From Acinetobacter rudis (GTDB taxonomy: Bacteria > Pseudomonadota > Gammaproteobacteria > Pseudomonadales > Moraxellaceae): a DNA stretch of 53,631 nt. The stretch is taken from contig NZ_BBRX01000035.1 of assembly GCF_000829675.1 (NCBI RefSeq), forward strand, positions 1 through 53,631. The letters run 5' to 3'. A model generated the notes under the pieces. That model was not told where the DNA came from. It searched no databases and worked only from the letters and a program-made list of their open reading frames with translations. Made by a program: the position numbers and the translations under genes. Below, piece by piece: positions 27,244-36,056 of this stretch (the first letter of the stretch is position 1; the number at the start of each line of letters is the position of its first letter).

Positions 27244-28908
27244 ATGCTGACACATTTAAATCTTATTAATTTTGCGCTCGCTGATAATTTAGCTGTGGAT
27301 ATAGAAACAGGTTTTAATGTTTTAACGGGTGAGACAGGTGCTGGAAAATCATTATTACTTGATGCTCTATCTGCTTGCTTAGGCGAACGTACCGATACCA
27401 ACTATGTACGTTATGGATCAGATAAAGCAGATATTACTGCAGTATTTAGTTACCAAGAAAATAGTATTGAAGCTGCTTGGTTAAAACAACATGAAATGAA
27501 TGATGAAAGTGGTGAGATCCACTTACGTCGCGTCATTTTTGCCACAGGCCGCAGCAAAGCTTGGATCAATGGTCGCCCGAGTAGCCTGTCTGAACTCAAA
27601 GAAATCGGACGTTTACTGGTACAACTTTATAGTCAACACAGCCAACAACAACTTCTAGAACCACCCTATCCAAGGCACTGGATTGATCGTTATAGCAACT
27701 TTGCAGCCGATGCACAAACAGTACGTCAAGCACACCAAAATTGGCAAAAAAATATTCGTCTTCATCAAGCAGCGATTGATGCACAAGCCAATCGCCAACA
27801 GCGTATGGAAACTTTAGGGCTACAACTTGAAGAGCTCGAAGAGATCATGAGTATGAACTATAGCGAAATCGAACAAGAGTTCGACCGCTTAAGTCATCAT
27901 GAACACATCATGCAAGACTGTAGTTATGGTCTAAATGCTTTAGATGATGCAGAACAAAACATTAATCAAGAAATAGCCTCCATCATTCGTCGCATTGAAA
28001 CACATGCTGGCCGTAGCGAGCAATTGGGTGAAATTTATAACTCAATGCTCAATGCACAAAGTGAACTACAAGATGCGAGTGCAAACTTGCGCCAATTTAT
28101 CGATCGACAAAGTTTTGATCCTGAGCGTATGGAACAGCTCAATAACCAATTAGAAATATTTCATCGCTTGGCGAGAAAATATCGCACTCAACCAGAGGTG
28201 TTAACAGAACAGTATCAGCTCTGGCAACAAGAACTTGAACAGCTACAGCAGCTTGAAGATCCAGAAACCTTAGCAGAACAGGTTGAACAATCACATCAAG
28301 CGTTTTTAACTCAAGCACAGCATTTGGATCAAATTCGACGTGATGCCTCTGGACCATTGGCAGAACAACTCACAGAACAAGTCAAAATACTTGCTCTACC
28401 CGAAGCGCATTTTGAGTTTAAATTTGAAGCACTCGAACAACCGAGCGCAGAAGGCCTAAGTGCGATCCAACTTCTATTTACTGCCAACAAAGGCATTCCA
28501 GCTCAACCTTTAGCACGTGTAGCCTCAGGCGGTGAACTTTCACGTATTGCCTTAGTTATGCAAGTTATGAATGCAGAAAAAACGGATGCAGAGGTTTTGG
28601 TCTTCGACGAAATTGATGTGGGTATCAGTGGAGGTACTGCAGAAGTAGTCGGACGTCTACTGTCAGGCTTGGCCCAACATGTACAGATTCTTTGTATCAC
28701 ACATCAAGCTCAGGTTGCTGCACAGTCAGATCAACACTTATTGGTGAAAAAACAGCAAACTGATCCAGCGAGCAGTACCATTATTGAGTTAAATGAGGAT
28801 GAGCGTGTCCTCGAATTAGCACGTATGACTGGCGGTGTAGAAATTAATGAAACGACGATCCAGCATGCGAAACAACTGCGACAACTGAAATTTCAGCCAA
28901 CACTCTGA
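27244..28908 (+). CDS. recN: DNA repair protein RecN
   Basis: A 554-residue SMC-like ATPase used in double-strand-break repair. Walker A GETGAGKS is at 29-36, long coiled-coil arms run from about 155 to 370, the ABC signature ASGGELSRIAL is near 427, and Walker B VLVFDEIDVGISGG near 455. Length is normal. No LexA-type operator is visible, as expected because Acinetobacter lacks a canonical LexA. Confidence 0.97.
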   Translation: MLTHLNLINFALADNLAVDIETGFNVLTGETGAGKSLLLDALSACLGERTDTNYVRYGSDKADITAVFSYQENSIEAAWLKQHEMNDESGEIHLRRVIFATGRSKAWINGRPSSLSELKEIGRLLVQLYSQHSQQQLLEPPYPRHWIDRYSNFAADAQTVRQAHQNWQKNIRLHQAAIDAQANRQQRMETLGLQLEELEEIMSMNYSEIEQEFDRLSHHEHIMQDCSYGLNALDDAEQNINQEIASIIRRIETHAGRSEQLGEIYNSMLNAQSELQDASANLRQFIDRQSFDPERMEQLNNQLEIFHRLARKYRTQPEVLTEQYQLWQQELEQLQQLEDPETLAEQVEQSHQAFLTQAQHLDQIRRDASGPLAEQLTEQVKILALPEAHFEFKFEALEQPSAEGLSAIQLLFTANKGIPAQPLARVASGGELSRIALVMQVMNAEKTDAEVLVFDEIDVGISGGTAEVVGRLLSGLAQHVQILCITHQAQVAAQSDQHLLVKKQQTDPASSTIIELNEDERVLELARMTGGVEINETTIQHAKQLRQLKFQPTL

Positions 28909-28920
28909 TACACTTTTGCT

Positions 28921-28949
28921 ATCAAGTGTGTCCTGCCGATACACTTGAT
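28921..28949 (+). other. Stem-loop after recN
   Basis: ATCAAGTGT (28921-28929) pairs perfectly with ACACTTGAT (28941-28949) around 11 bases. It is 12 bases past the recN stop but has no T-run, so it may be a weak, factor-assisted terminator or an mRNA 3' structure. Confidence 0.5.
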
Positions 28950-29209
28950 GTGCTCTGGTGCTACTCAACATTGCGATTGTCATACAAGTTATCGCTATTT
29001 AGTCCGATAAAACTCAGTAAAATACTTTGAAATTGGCTAGCCTGATTAAAACATACGAATTTTTTATAGCCTCTTCACAAACATTCAACAGCAAAAATAC
29101 GTACTATTCTCATTAACTTCTTCTTTAATTTCAAAAATTAAGTTATGGTAAATTAAAAGATAATTTCAGCATGACTAATCAACTGAGCGAAACAAGGAGA
29201 AGAAATTCA

Positions 29210-29764
29210 GTGACCAAACAGTTTTTGACGCATCGTTGCCTGATCGCTCCACCCAATATGGTCGACAACTTTTTCGCCAATACAGTGATCTATCTCGCTC
29301 GACATGATGAAGAAGGTGCACAAGGGATTGTAATCAATCGACCGGCAGGCATCCAAATTAAAGAACTTCTCAATGATCTAGACATCGACGCTGATAATGT
29401 CAATCCACATGAAGTCTTACAAGGTGGCCCATTACGCCCCGAAGCTGGTTTTGTACTACATACTGGGCAGCCCACTTGGCACTCATCGATTGCTGTGGGT
29501 GAAAACCTGTGTATTACAACCAGTAAAGATATCTTAGATGCGATTTCACACAATCAAGGCGTAGGTAAGTACCAAGTTGCTCTAGGCTATGCAAGTTGGA
29601 GTAAAAATCAGCTTGAACAAGAAATTGCGCGTGGTGATTGGCTCATTTGTGACTCTGATATGGATTTGATCTTTAATATTCCTTACGATGACCGCTGGGA
29701 TGCTGCTTATCGTAAAATAGGCGTAGACCCAATTTGGTTAAGCTCAGAGATTGGACATGCCTGA
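29210..29764 (+). CDS. yqgE: YqgE/AlgH family protein (UPF0301)
   Basis: A 184-residue UPF0301 protein. Conserved blocks are [20 protein letters not shown] (about 20-39), [16 protein letters not shown] (about 73-88) and [17 protein letters not shown] (about 124-140). GTG 29210 is chosen because AAGGAGA lies ten bases upstream and the length then matches relatives; the ATG at 29171 has no such site. AlgH/YqgE function is not well defined. It overlaps ruvX by eight bases, the widespread yqgE-yqgF pairing. Confidence 0.93.
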   Translation: MTKQFLTHRCLIAPPNMVDNFFANTVIYLARHDEEGAQGIVINRPAGIQIKELLNDLDIDADNVNPHEVLQGGPLRPEAGFVLHTGQPTWHSSIAVGENLCITTSKDILDAISHNQGVGKYQVALGYASWSKNQLEQEIARGDWLICDSDMDLIFNIPYDDRWDAAYRKIGVDPIWLSSEIGHA

Positions 29765-30257
29765 TACAAAAACATCTACTCCCACAACGATCACAGATCT
29801 AGATACACAAACTGCAACCACCGATCAAAAAAACCAACTGATTATGGCCTTTGATTTTGGAACGCAAAAAATGGGTATGGCAATAGGTTCAAGCCTGATT
29901 GAAAGTGCCATGCCTTTAGCCTTGTTTCCCATGAAAGATGGTATTCCTCAATGGGAAACACTGCTTAATATTGTAAAACAACACCAGCCAAACTTATTCT
30001 TAGTGGGCCTACCGCTCAATATGGATGATAGCGAATCTGAACTCTCTGCACGTGCCCGTAAATTTGCACGACGTTTGCGACATCAAACCAATATCATTAC
30101 TTGGATGGTTGATGAGCGACTAAGTACGCGTGCTGCTCGTGATGAACTTGATCAGTACCAAGCCCAAGGTCGCGCCAAAAAACTTTCAGCAGATAGTTTA
30201 GCTGCGGCGTTGTTTATCGAAGCTTGGTATCGCGATCCAGCAGGTATTCAGCCCTAA
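29757..30257 (+). CDS. ruvX: Putative Holliday-junction resolvase / pre-16S rRNA nuclease RuvX (YqgF)
   Basis: About 166 residues of the YqgF RNase-H-like fold. [15 protein letters not shown] (first catalytic Asp), [12 protein letters not shown] (Glu/Asp strand) and [16 protein letters not shown] (third acidic site) are in order, then [18 protein letters not shown] with the last Asp. The first 28 residues are Thr/Asp/Gln-rich and not part of the domain. ATG 29757 is chosen over TTG 29751. YqgF trims the 16S rRNA precursor in E. coli. Confidence 0.92.
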   Translation: MPDTKTSTPTTITDLDTQTATTDQKNQLIMAFDFGTQKMGMAIGSSLIESAMPLALFPMKDGIPQWETLLNIVKQHQPNLFLVGLPLNMDDSESELSARARKFARRLRHQTNIITWMVDERLSTRAARDELDQYQAQGRAKKLSADSLAAALFIEAWYRDPAGIQP

Positions 30258-30299
30258 TTCCACGAATTCCTCACACTGAACGATCTATGTAGTCAAACT

Positions 30300-31013
30300 A
30301 TGTCTAAAACCTATGTAATTTATGGCGTTAGTAAAGGACTGGGGCAAGCTATGCTTGAAGCACTACCCAGCGCAGATGACCTTGTCTATGGTATTTCTCG
30401 TAGTCAACCTCGTGATTCACAGCCCAATCTACACTGGATTGCCGCAGATTTATCACAACCTGAACAAGCACGTGACCAAGTTAAGGCCGTGATTGGATCA
30501 GAGAAAGTTGATTATCTTATTTATAATGTCGGTATTTGGGAAAGTTTAGCCTTTGATCCAGCCTATAACTTTCAGCAGTGTAATGATGCAGAAATCGCTG
30601 CGATGTTAAGCACCAATATTCATGCAAGTATTTTAGCCATTCAATCCCTGTTAGATAACTTAAAACGATCTGAAAATGCCAAGATTATTTTAATTGGTTC
30701 AACTTGGGGACTCGATAATCACAACGGTAAAGAAGTGGTTTTCTCTGCGACCAAGTATGCTCTACGCGGCATGATTCATGCTTTACGTGAAAACTTACGT
30801 GATGATCGTATTGCAGTCAGTATTTTAAACTTAGGATATTTAGCGACTGAGTTCTCTCTTGAAACACCTGTTGAGCAAGTGTTACAACAAAGCAATGCCG
30901 AACTGATACCACTACAGGATGTCATGCTTGCATTAAAGTTTATTTTATCAACGAGTTATGCAAGCTGTGTCAAAGAGATCAATATGCCCGCTATGGCTGA
31001 TCACAACGTCTAA
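30300..31013 (+). CDS. Short-chain dehydrogenase/reductase-like protein with Phe at the catalytic Tyr
   Basis: A 237-residue SDR-fold protein. The nucleotide-binding turn is YGVSKGLGQAM (about 8-18) and the NVGIW segment replaces NNAG. In the active site Ser134 (LIGSTWG) and Lys152 are present, but the position four before Lys, normally Tyr, is Phe148 (VVFSATKYALRG). The protein may therefore be a poor oxidoreductase, a sensor-type SDR, or use the adjacent Tyr153. It stands alone after ruvX. Confidence 0.8.
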   Translation: MSKTYVIYGVSKGLGQAMLEALPSADDLVYGISRSQPRDSQPNLHWIAADLSQPEQARDQVKAVIGSEKVDYLIYNVGIWESLAFDPAYNFQQCNDAEIAAMLSTNIHASILAIQSLLDNLKRSENAKIILIGSTWGLDNHNGKEVVFSATKYALRGMIHALRENLRDDRIAVSILNLGYLATEFSLETPVEQVLQQSNAELIPLQDVMLALKFILSTSYASCVKEINMPAMADHNV

Positions 31014-31022
31014 GCAGGCCGA

Positions 31023-31610
31023 TTATGACACTGTCGATGCTTGAATGGCTTTACTCAGCACTTCAAGCATCGCTGTACGTTTCTTTTCATATGCACTCAA
31101 TGTTGAATAAATCAATTCAATATGCAAGCTATCTATAATGCCCAAGTAAGCCTCTTGAAAAGTTGCGATCTCATCTACAGTGAGCGACGGTGCTGCGGCT
31201 TTTAATTGCAGTACAAAATACTCTCCAACTTCAGTCAAATAATTGGCATAAGCTGCTTTAATCTCGACTTGTAAAAAAGCAGGCCCTACAAAAGAGGCTT
31301 TTAAGAATAGAGCCAAGCTTGGTGATTGCTCAAATCGACTAGGTAATGAAGCACAGTAACCATTTCCTAAGTACGACTGTTGTTCGACCTGAAAACACTG
31401 CTGCATAAAAACTCGTTCTTGCTCATAAGCAGCAGAAAATACCGTACTAAACAAATCATTTTTACTTTGAAAATGACTATACAACGACGCCTTACGAATA
31501 CCCACAGCCTCTGCAATGGTATTCAGACTTGATGCATCATAACCATACGTCGCAAAATGGCTGGTTGCGACTGCACAGATTTTTTCAAATGTAGAAAGTG
31601 GCATATTCAT
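31023..31610 (-). CDS. TetR-family transcriptional regulator
   Basis: About 195 residues. The N-terminal helix-turn-helix is clear: ATSHFATYGYDASSLNTIAE (about 13-32) and VGIRKASLYSHFQSKNDLF (about 35-53). The C-terminal ligand domain is of the AcrR/TetR_C type. Start ATG 31610 lies 11 bases after the stop of the upstream MFS pump, so the regulator is coupled to its target. Its likely site is the palindrome in the pump promoter (32868-32891), giving autorepression of both genes. Confidence 0.88.
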   Translation of the reverse strand: MNMPLSTFEKICAVATSHFATYGYDASSLNTIAEAVGIRKASLYSHFQSKNDLFSTVFSAAYEQERVFMQQCFQVEQQSYLGNGYCASLPSRFEQSPSLALFLKASFVGPAFLQVEIKAAYANYLTEVGEYFVLQLKAAAPSLTVDEIATFQEAYLGIIDSLHIELIYSTLSAYEKKRTAMLEVLSKAIQASTVS

Positions 31611-31621
31611 AAGGCTATCAA

Positions 31622-32833
31622 TTAATGCGCTGTCACCAAATCTCTTGTATTTGGTAATCGAGCAACTGTAAATAAAGTAAGGGCGATCAATATGATCCCA
31701 ATCATACAGAGTAACAGCAACCAATGCATCGCACCAACTTCAGAAATATAACCTGCCAAAGGTGTTGCAAATGAAGAAATCATCAATTGCATCGCCCCCA
31801 ATACAGCAGCCGTTGAACCAAGTGCCGTTTTCTGCGAAGACATCGCTAAAGCCATAAAAGTTGATTCAGCTATGCCTAAACCCAACATTGAGATAAAGAA
31901 ACTCGCTGCAATCGCATAAACACCTAGATCAAACATATTCATCAGCACTGCAAGAATTGCACCCAAGCCCATTAAAACCGAACCATAGACAGTAAGCTTA
32001 GAAATTCCCAAAACACCAATTAGACGATTACACAGTAAAGCCCCTAACAAAACTGCTATACCCGTTGCACCAAAGGTAAAACCAAACTGCTCTGCTGATA
32101 ATGCAAAATTCTTTTGATAAACCAAACTAGCGCCTGCGATATAGGCAAATAAGAAGAAGAACGCAATCGACAAAGATAAAGCCGGCAGTATAAATGACCG
32201 TGTGCTAATAATCTTTTTATATCCACCTAAAACATTTTTACTATTCAATGCAATTCGTTGTTCAACAGCTAAGCTTTCTTTTAAGTTGACCTGACTATTG
32301 AGCAGAGCAAACACTCCCATAATCGCCATACTCAGAAATACAGCTCTCCACCCCCATTGCCCATCAATAACTCCGCCTGCGGCAGGAGCTAATACTGGCG
32401 CTAAGCCTTCGATTGTCATCAATAAAGCGAATAACTGCGCAGCCTGAGCCCCTTCACTCACATCCCGCACTGTACTTAAGGCAACAACTAAAATTAAAGA
32501 AGCAGATATACCTTGACCAAAACGTGCATATAACAACGTTTGAATTGAGTCTGCTGATGCAGCCCATAATGCCATCAAGATAAAAGTAAGTAGCCCAAGC
32601 ATTAAAGGTCTTTTGCGCCCATAGGCATCCGTGATGGGGCCAAAGATTAATTGACCCAAGCCCATTGAGAGTAAAAATACAGTTAAAGTTAATTGCACAT
32701 TGGCAAAGGAGGTTCCCAATTCAACAGCAATTTCAGGTAAAGAGGATAAATACATATCGATCGCTAAGGGACCAAGCACTGTAATTAATGCAAGTGATGC
32801 CGCTAACTTGATATGAGATGTTTGCGATTTCAT
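31622..32833 (-). CDS. Bcr/CflA-type MFS multidrug efflux transporter
   Basis: A 403-residue, 12-helix major facilitator. AIDMYLSSLPEIAVELGTS at the first helix and the loop 2-3 motif GPITDAYGRKRPLMLG are typical of the Bcr/CflA drug-resistance group; WGWRAVFLSMAIMGV marks helices 5-6. It is followed by a co-transcribed tetR gene and preceded by a TetR-like operator, so expression is probably substrate-induced. ATG 32833 is chosen; 27 further upstream codons overlap the promoter and operator. Confidence 0.88.
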   Translation of the reverse strand: MKSQTSHIKLAASLALITVLGPLAIDMYLSSLPEIAVELGTSFANVQLTLTVFLLSMGLGQLIFGPITDAYGRKRPLMLGLLTFILMALWAASADSIQTLLYARFGQGISASLILVVALSTVRDVSEGAQAAQLFALLMTIEGLAPVLAPAAGGVIDGQWGWRAVFLSMAIMGVFALLNSQVNLKESLAVEQRIALNSKNVLGGYKKIISTRSFILPALSLSIAFFFLFAYIAGASLVYQKNFALSAEQFGFTFGATGIAVLLGALLCNRLIGVLGISKLTVYGSVLMGLGAILAVLMNMFDLGVYAIAASFFISMLGLGIAESTFMALAMSSQKTALGSTAAVLGAMQLMISSFATPLAGYISEVGAMHWLLLLCMIGIILIALTLFTVARLPNTRDLVTAH

Positions 32834-32867
32834 GACGTACTCAAGACTATTGTAATGCATAAAAATA

Positions 32868-32891
32868 AAACTACCTATCGGTAGGTAGTTT
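32868..32891. promoter_or_regulatory. TetR-type operator palindrome
   Basis: Two ten-base arms AAACTACCTA and TAGGTAGTTT are exact reverse complements around TCGG. It sits in the 5' leader of the MFS pump, just downstream of a -35/-10 pair (TTGACA at 32927-32922; TATTGT about 16 bases on) on the minus strand. This is the expected place for repression by the co-encoded TetR protein. Confidence 0.8.
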
Positions 32892-33127
32892 GGTTTACTA
32901 CAATAACAGCTCATTTTTTATTGTCAATTTTTAATCTACTTTTATTTGCAATTCACAGGATGATCACGCGCTAAAACTCAAGTTAAAACAGTAGACGCGA
33001 AGAACATCAATACCCACTGTAATCGATGGCAATACTGCATGAACTCATTACTTTCCATGTTATTATTAAGTTAAATTAATGTATTGATAAAAATCATTTA
33101 AATTGACTTTAAACAGGAGAATATAGC

Positions 33128-33493
33128 GTGAAAAAAAATATCTTGTGGCTTGCTGCCCTATTACCTGTCTTACTCCATCCAAGCATCGTGATTGCTGCAC
33201 CGTATTGTAATGCTCAACCAGATCAGCAAATGATGGGGCAGATGCATAATGGCAATCATATGATGGGACAAATGCACAACGCCGATGCTCAATCAGTACA
33301 AACGTTTAATCAAAAAAGTGCTGAGCTCAATAAACTTTATGCTCAAGGTGTCAAAGAAAATGACAAAAGAGCACAAGTCCTGATTAAAGATTTAGATAAT
33401 TTATCTAGAAAAATGTATAGCGATACAAAGCAACCTTATCGCGATCACTCCCAGCAACACGGTCAAAACCAATACCGTGGGGGTTGTAGATAA
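33128..33493 (+). CDS. Exported Met/His/Gln-rich small protein
   Basis: A 121-residue protein with a signal peptide (MKKNILWLAALLPVLL, cleavage near IVIAAPYC). The mature part has two MMGQMHN motifs, then a helical stretch QKSAELNKLYAQGVKENDKR and a His/Gln-rich tail ending in GGC. This resembles small periplasmic metal-responsive proteins of the ZraP/CpxP type in style, but I cannot assign it to a family. Start is GTG 33128 with AGGAG nine bases upstream. A copper or zinc-binding role is a guess from the Met/His clusters. Confidence 0.7.
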   Translation: MKKNILWLAALLPVLLHPSIVIAAPYCNAQPDQQMMGQMHNGNHMMGQMHNADAQSVQTFNQKSAELNKLYAQGVKENDKRAQVLIKDLDNLSRKMYSDTKQPYRDHSQQHGQNQYRGGCR

Positions 33494-33540
33494 TCTATTG
33501 AACAGATAATTCAGGTATATCATTGATCTGCGGCTAAAAT

Positions 33541-33577
33541 AAAAGTCCTGTAGTGTTATTTCACTACAGGACTTTTT
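33541..33577 (+). terminator. Bidirectional terminator between the Met/His-rich gene and pgsA
   Basis: AAAAGTCCTGTAGTG and CACTACAGGACTTTT form a 15-pair stem with a six-base loop, with A and T runs on both sides. Confidence 0.93.
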
Positions 33578-33602
33578 ATCTATCATTTGCTCGAATGTAA
33601 AT

Positions 33603-34190
33603 TTAAGGTTGTTTTAAATATGGCCAAGCGGCTCTTAAGTAAATAAACATCGACCACAACGTGAGAACGACTGCGGTATAGAGTAATGCATAGGCTAACT
33701 GGTCTAAAGGTTTCCAGTTCAGTAAAAACACAGTAATCGCAATCATTTGAAAGGCTGTTTTATATTTGCCGATTGCGGATACGGCAACACTGGTACGTGC
33801 ACCCAACTCAGCCATCCACTCACGCAGTGCAGAAACCGTAATTTCTCGTGAAATAATCACCACTGCTGCAAAGGCCATAGCAATACTTGGACGCCACTGC
33901 ACTAACACGATCAAAGCTGTTGCAACCATTAATTTATCAGCAACAGGATCTAAAAAGCGCCCAAATGCGGAAGTCTGATTCAACGTTCGTGCCAGATAAC
34001 CATCAAACCAATCCGTGAGTGCGGCAACCACAAAAATAGCTGTCAAAATAAGGTGACGTGTCATCCCACCCTCATGACCACCCACCCCGATCGCTGGCGG
34101 CCAGTAAGCAACCAATAAAAATACTGGAATCAATGCAATACGTGCCAACGTCAAAATATTGGGAATATTCCATATACGACCTGTCGTCAT
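33603..34190 (-). CDS. pgsA: CDP-diacylglycerol-glycerol-3-phosphate 3-phosphatidyltransferase
   Basis: A 195-residue integral membrane enzyme making phosphatidylglycerol phosphate. The CDP-alcohol phosphotransferase motif D-G-x2-A-R-x8-G-x3-D-x3-D is complete in DGYLARTLNQTSAFGRFLDP plus VADK (about 63-86). MTTGRIWNIPNILTLARI is the typical N-terminus. Several membrane helices follow. It is monocistronic, converging on the Met/His-rich gene. Confidence 0.95.
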   Translation of the reverse strand: MTTGRIWNIPNILTLARIALIPVFLLVAYWPPAIGVGGHEGGMTRHLILTAIFVVAALTDWFDGYLARTLNQTSAFGRFLDPVADKLMVATALIVLVQWRPSIAMAFAAVVIISREITVSALREWMAELGARTSVAVSAIGKYKTAFQMIAITVFLLNWKPLDQLAYALLYTAVVLTLWSMFIYLRAAWPYLKQP

Positions 34191-34261
34191 CGTTTATCGT
34201 TCCCTTCTATTCTGGGTAAATATATTGCGCTTACTTTAAACGATTCACTGATCACTGTCGA

Positions 34262-35056
34262 CTAGCTAAATACAGTAACTGTTTGTCTTGAAATTGCAAT
34301 CAAGTGATTATCAGCATCCCATATTTGCGCTTGCTCAGTACTATAGCCATCCGCAGCAAACTCTGTATGTACTCGATACTTAAACCAATCATGCAATTGA
34401 TACTGCATTGGCCGCAGCATAGTCATATGCCAAGTTAATGAACTCGCAGGTGCAACTTGTTCAAACATCGGGAGCACACCAGGTGGCCAAATATCAGCCA
34501 AAATCAGTAAATCTGCTTCAGACATAGCTCGATTGCTATGTTTTTCGGTATCAAATCTAAACCATCCTGAAAAATCAGGATCGGCACTGCCACTAAAAGG
34601 TGCATTACCGCTGGCCCAAGCAATTTCAAACTGGCGAAAACATTCTGGTGCCAAATTCAAATTTGGCAGACGAGGTAATCGTTCAACATCAGGGAAATCA
34701 GGTGCTTCTGGTTGCTGTGCAACGGAAATATTTGAAGGGCGAGCACGACCAAAACTTGCCACCAAAATACTCTGTACAGCATCATTTTGCCAAATTCGCA
34801 CTTCAATACTCATCACTGACTTACCCTGTCTGAGCACCTCAGCAGTCAGCCTCATTGGACTCGGTTGTACAGGGCCAACAAAAATGACGCTACAACTCAG
34901 CAGCTGTTTCGATTCATCATTCACCAGCTGCTGTGCTTTATGTAACATCATGCCTGCAACCAAACCACCGTATATGGTTCGCCCCTGCAACCATCCTTCA
35001 GGAATCTCCACCCACTCTTGTTGTTCAATGCTTTTTAGTAAGGCCTGCAATGCCAT
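34262..35056 (-). CDS. Acyl-CoA thioesterase family protein (double hotdog)
   Basis: About 264 residues of the TesB-like double-hotdog thioesterase family, hydrolysing acyl-CoA to acid and CoA. WLQGRTIYGGLVAGMMLHKA (about 19-38) is the first hotdog helix. The second domain holds ADLLILADIWPPGVLPMF, where the Asp is the usual catalytic position, and ASSLTWHMTMLRP. ATG 35056 is used, with 35068 also possible. The substrate chain length is unknown. Confidence 0.82.
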   Translation of the reverse strand: MALQALLKSIEQQEWVEIPEGWLQGRTIYGGLVAGMMLHKAQQLVNDESKQLLSCSVIFVGPVQPSPMRLTAEVLRQGKSVMSIEVRIWQNDAVQSILVASFGRARPSNISVAQQPEAPDFPDVERLPRLPNLNLAPECFRQFEIAWASGNAPFSGSADPDFSGWFRFDTEKHSNRAMSEADLLILADIWPPGVLPMFEQVAPASSLTWHMTMLRPMQYQLHDWFKYRVHTEFAADGYSTEQAQIWDADNHLIAISRQTVTVFS

Positions 35057-35175
35057 AATCGATCTCATCCTGAGCCAAAATCATAATGTTACATAGCTTA
35101 AGTCTGATCACAATGATTTCATCAGTCAAAAAAAGTGCTCTAAAGTACGCTTTTTGCCAATCAATAATAAGGTGT

Positions 35176-35211
35176 TGACATCCTCCCCCAATAACAGGAA
35201 TAAGGATGTCA
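35176..35211. repeat. IS200/IS605-like end palindrome
   Basis: TGACATCCT (35176-35184) and AGGATGTCA (35203-35211) are exact reverse complements, and the left arm continues as CCCCC. TTGACATCCTCCCC-type sequences with a hairpin are characteristic of terminal regions of IS605/IS1341-type elements. No transposase gene remains. It lies 90 bases from the AT-rich permease/oxygenase pair. Confidence 0.45.
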
Positions 35212-35300
35212 TTATGTTGAATGAAACTATATTTAATAGATATTAGATTTTTAATTTTTACTTCACTTTTTAGTATGTAATTTTTCTAACACAATTTATA

Positions 35301-36053
35301 TTAATTCGAATTAAATGATTGAAGGATAAGTTTTATAGCCATAAATAAACTCACAAGTATCAACATAGGTCTAACTATTTTAGTGTTGTACTTCAATATA
35401 TAAATTGAACCTAGGAAAGCACCCAATGATGCACCTACAGCCATAATAACACCCAGTAAAATTACAATATTACCTTGTAAAGAAAAGACAGTTAATGCGC
35501 CTAAATTACAAGCTGCATTAGCAATTTTCGTATGGGCAATAGCATTTATAATTCCAAAACCCAATAAATAAGTATAAGCAATCATATAAAATGAGCCTGT
35601 ACCCGGACCAATTGCTCCATCATAAAATCCTATTATAGGGATAACCATAAGTATAAATAATGTCTTAGATATTTTCTGATTCTTATTCTCTAAATTTATA
35701 TTTTTAGAAAACATAAAATATATTGCCACCAAAATTAATATTGGAGGTAGTGCATATTTTAATATGTCTTTAGGCATTGAGGATATAAATAAAGCTCCGA
35801 CAAGACCTCCAGCATATGCAAGTATTATTATTTTATAGCCAATACTCCAATCTATTAATTTTTTTTTAGAGAAAGAGTATGCAGCGGCAACACTAGCAAA
35901 TGATCCTTGAAATTTATTGGTTGCCATTGCCGCTAAAGGAGACATACCCGTTAACATTAAGGCTGGCAATGTTATTAGGCCGCCGCCACCTGCTATAGCA
36001 TCGACAAAGCCAGCAAAAACTGCAGTTAAAAATAATATAAAATAATCAGACAA
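35301..36053 (-). CDS. TSUP (TauE/SafE) family permease
   Basis: A 250-residue membrane protein with about eight hydrophobic helices. The family motif AGFVDAIAGGGGLITLPALM is at about 14-33, and the second repeat has GFYDGAIGPGTGSFYMIAYT (about 140-159). TSUP proteins carry sulfite, sulfonates or small organic acids, often as exporters. It starts three bases after the upstream oxygenase stop, so the two are one operon. Base composition is clearly richer in A+T than its neighbours, suggesting transfer. Confidence 0.88.
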   Translation of the reverse strand: MSDYFILFLTAVFAGFVDAIAGGGGLITLPALMLTGMSPLAAMATNKFQGSFASVAAAYSFSKKKLIDWSIGYKIIILAYAGGLVGALFISSMPKDILKYALPPILILVAIYFMFSKNINLENKNQKISKTLFILMVIPIIGFYDGAIGPGTGSFYMIAYTYLLGFGIINAIAHTKIANAACNLGALTVFSLQGNIVILLGVIMAVGASLGAFLGSIYILKYNTKIVRPMLILVSLFMAIKLILQSFNSN

Positions 36054-36056
36054 TTT

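Noticed and set aside
33200..33290. Possible direct repeat or CRISPR-like unit in the Met/His-rich gene
   Set aside because: Only two short in-frame copies coding MMGQMHN; there are no spacers or further units. No CRISPR array is seen anywhere in the window.
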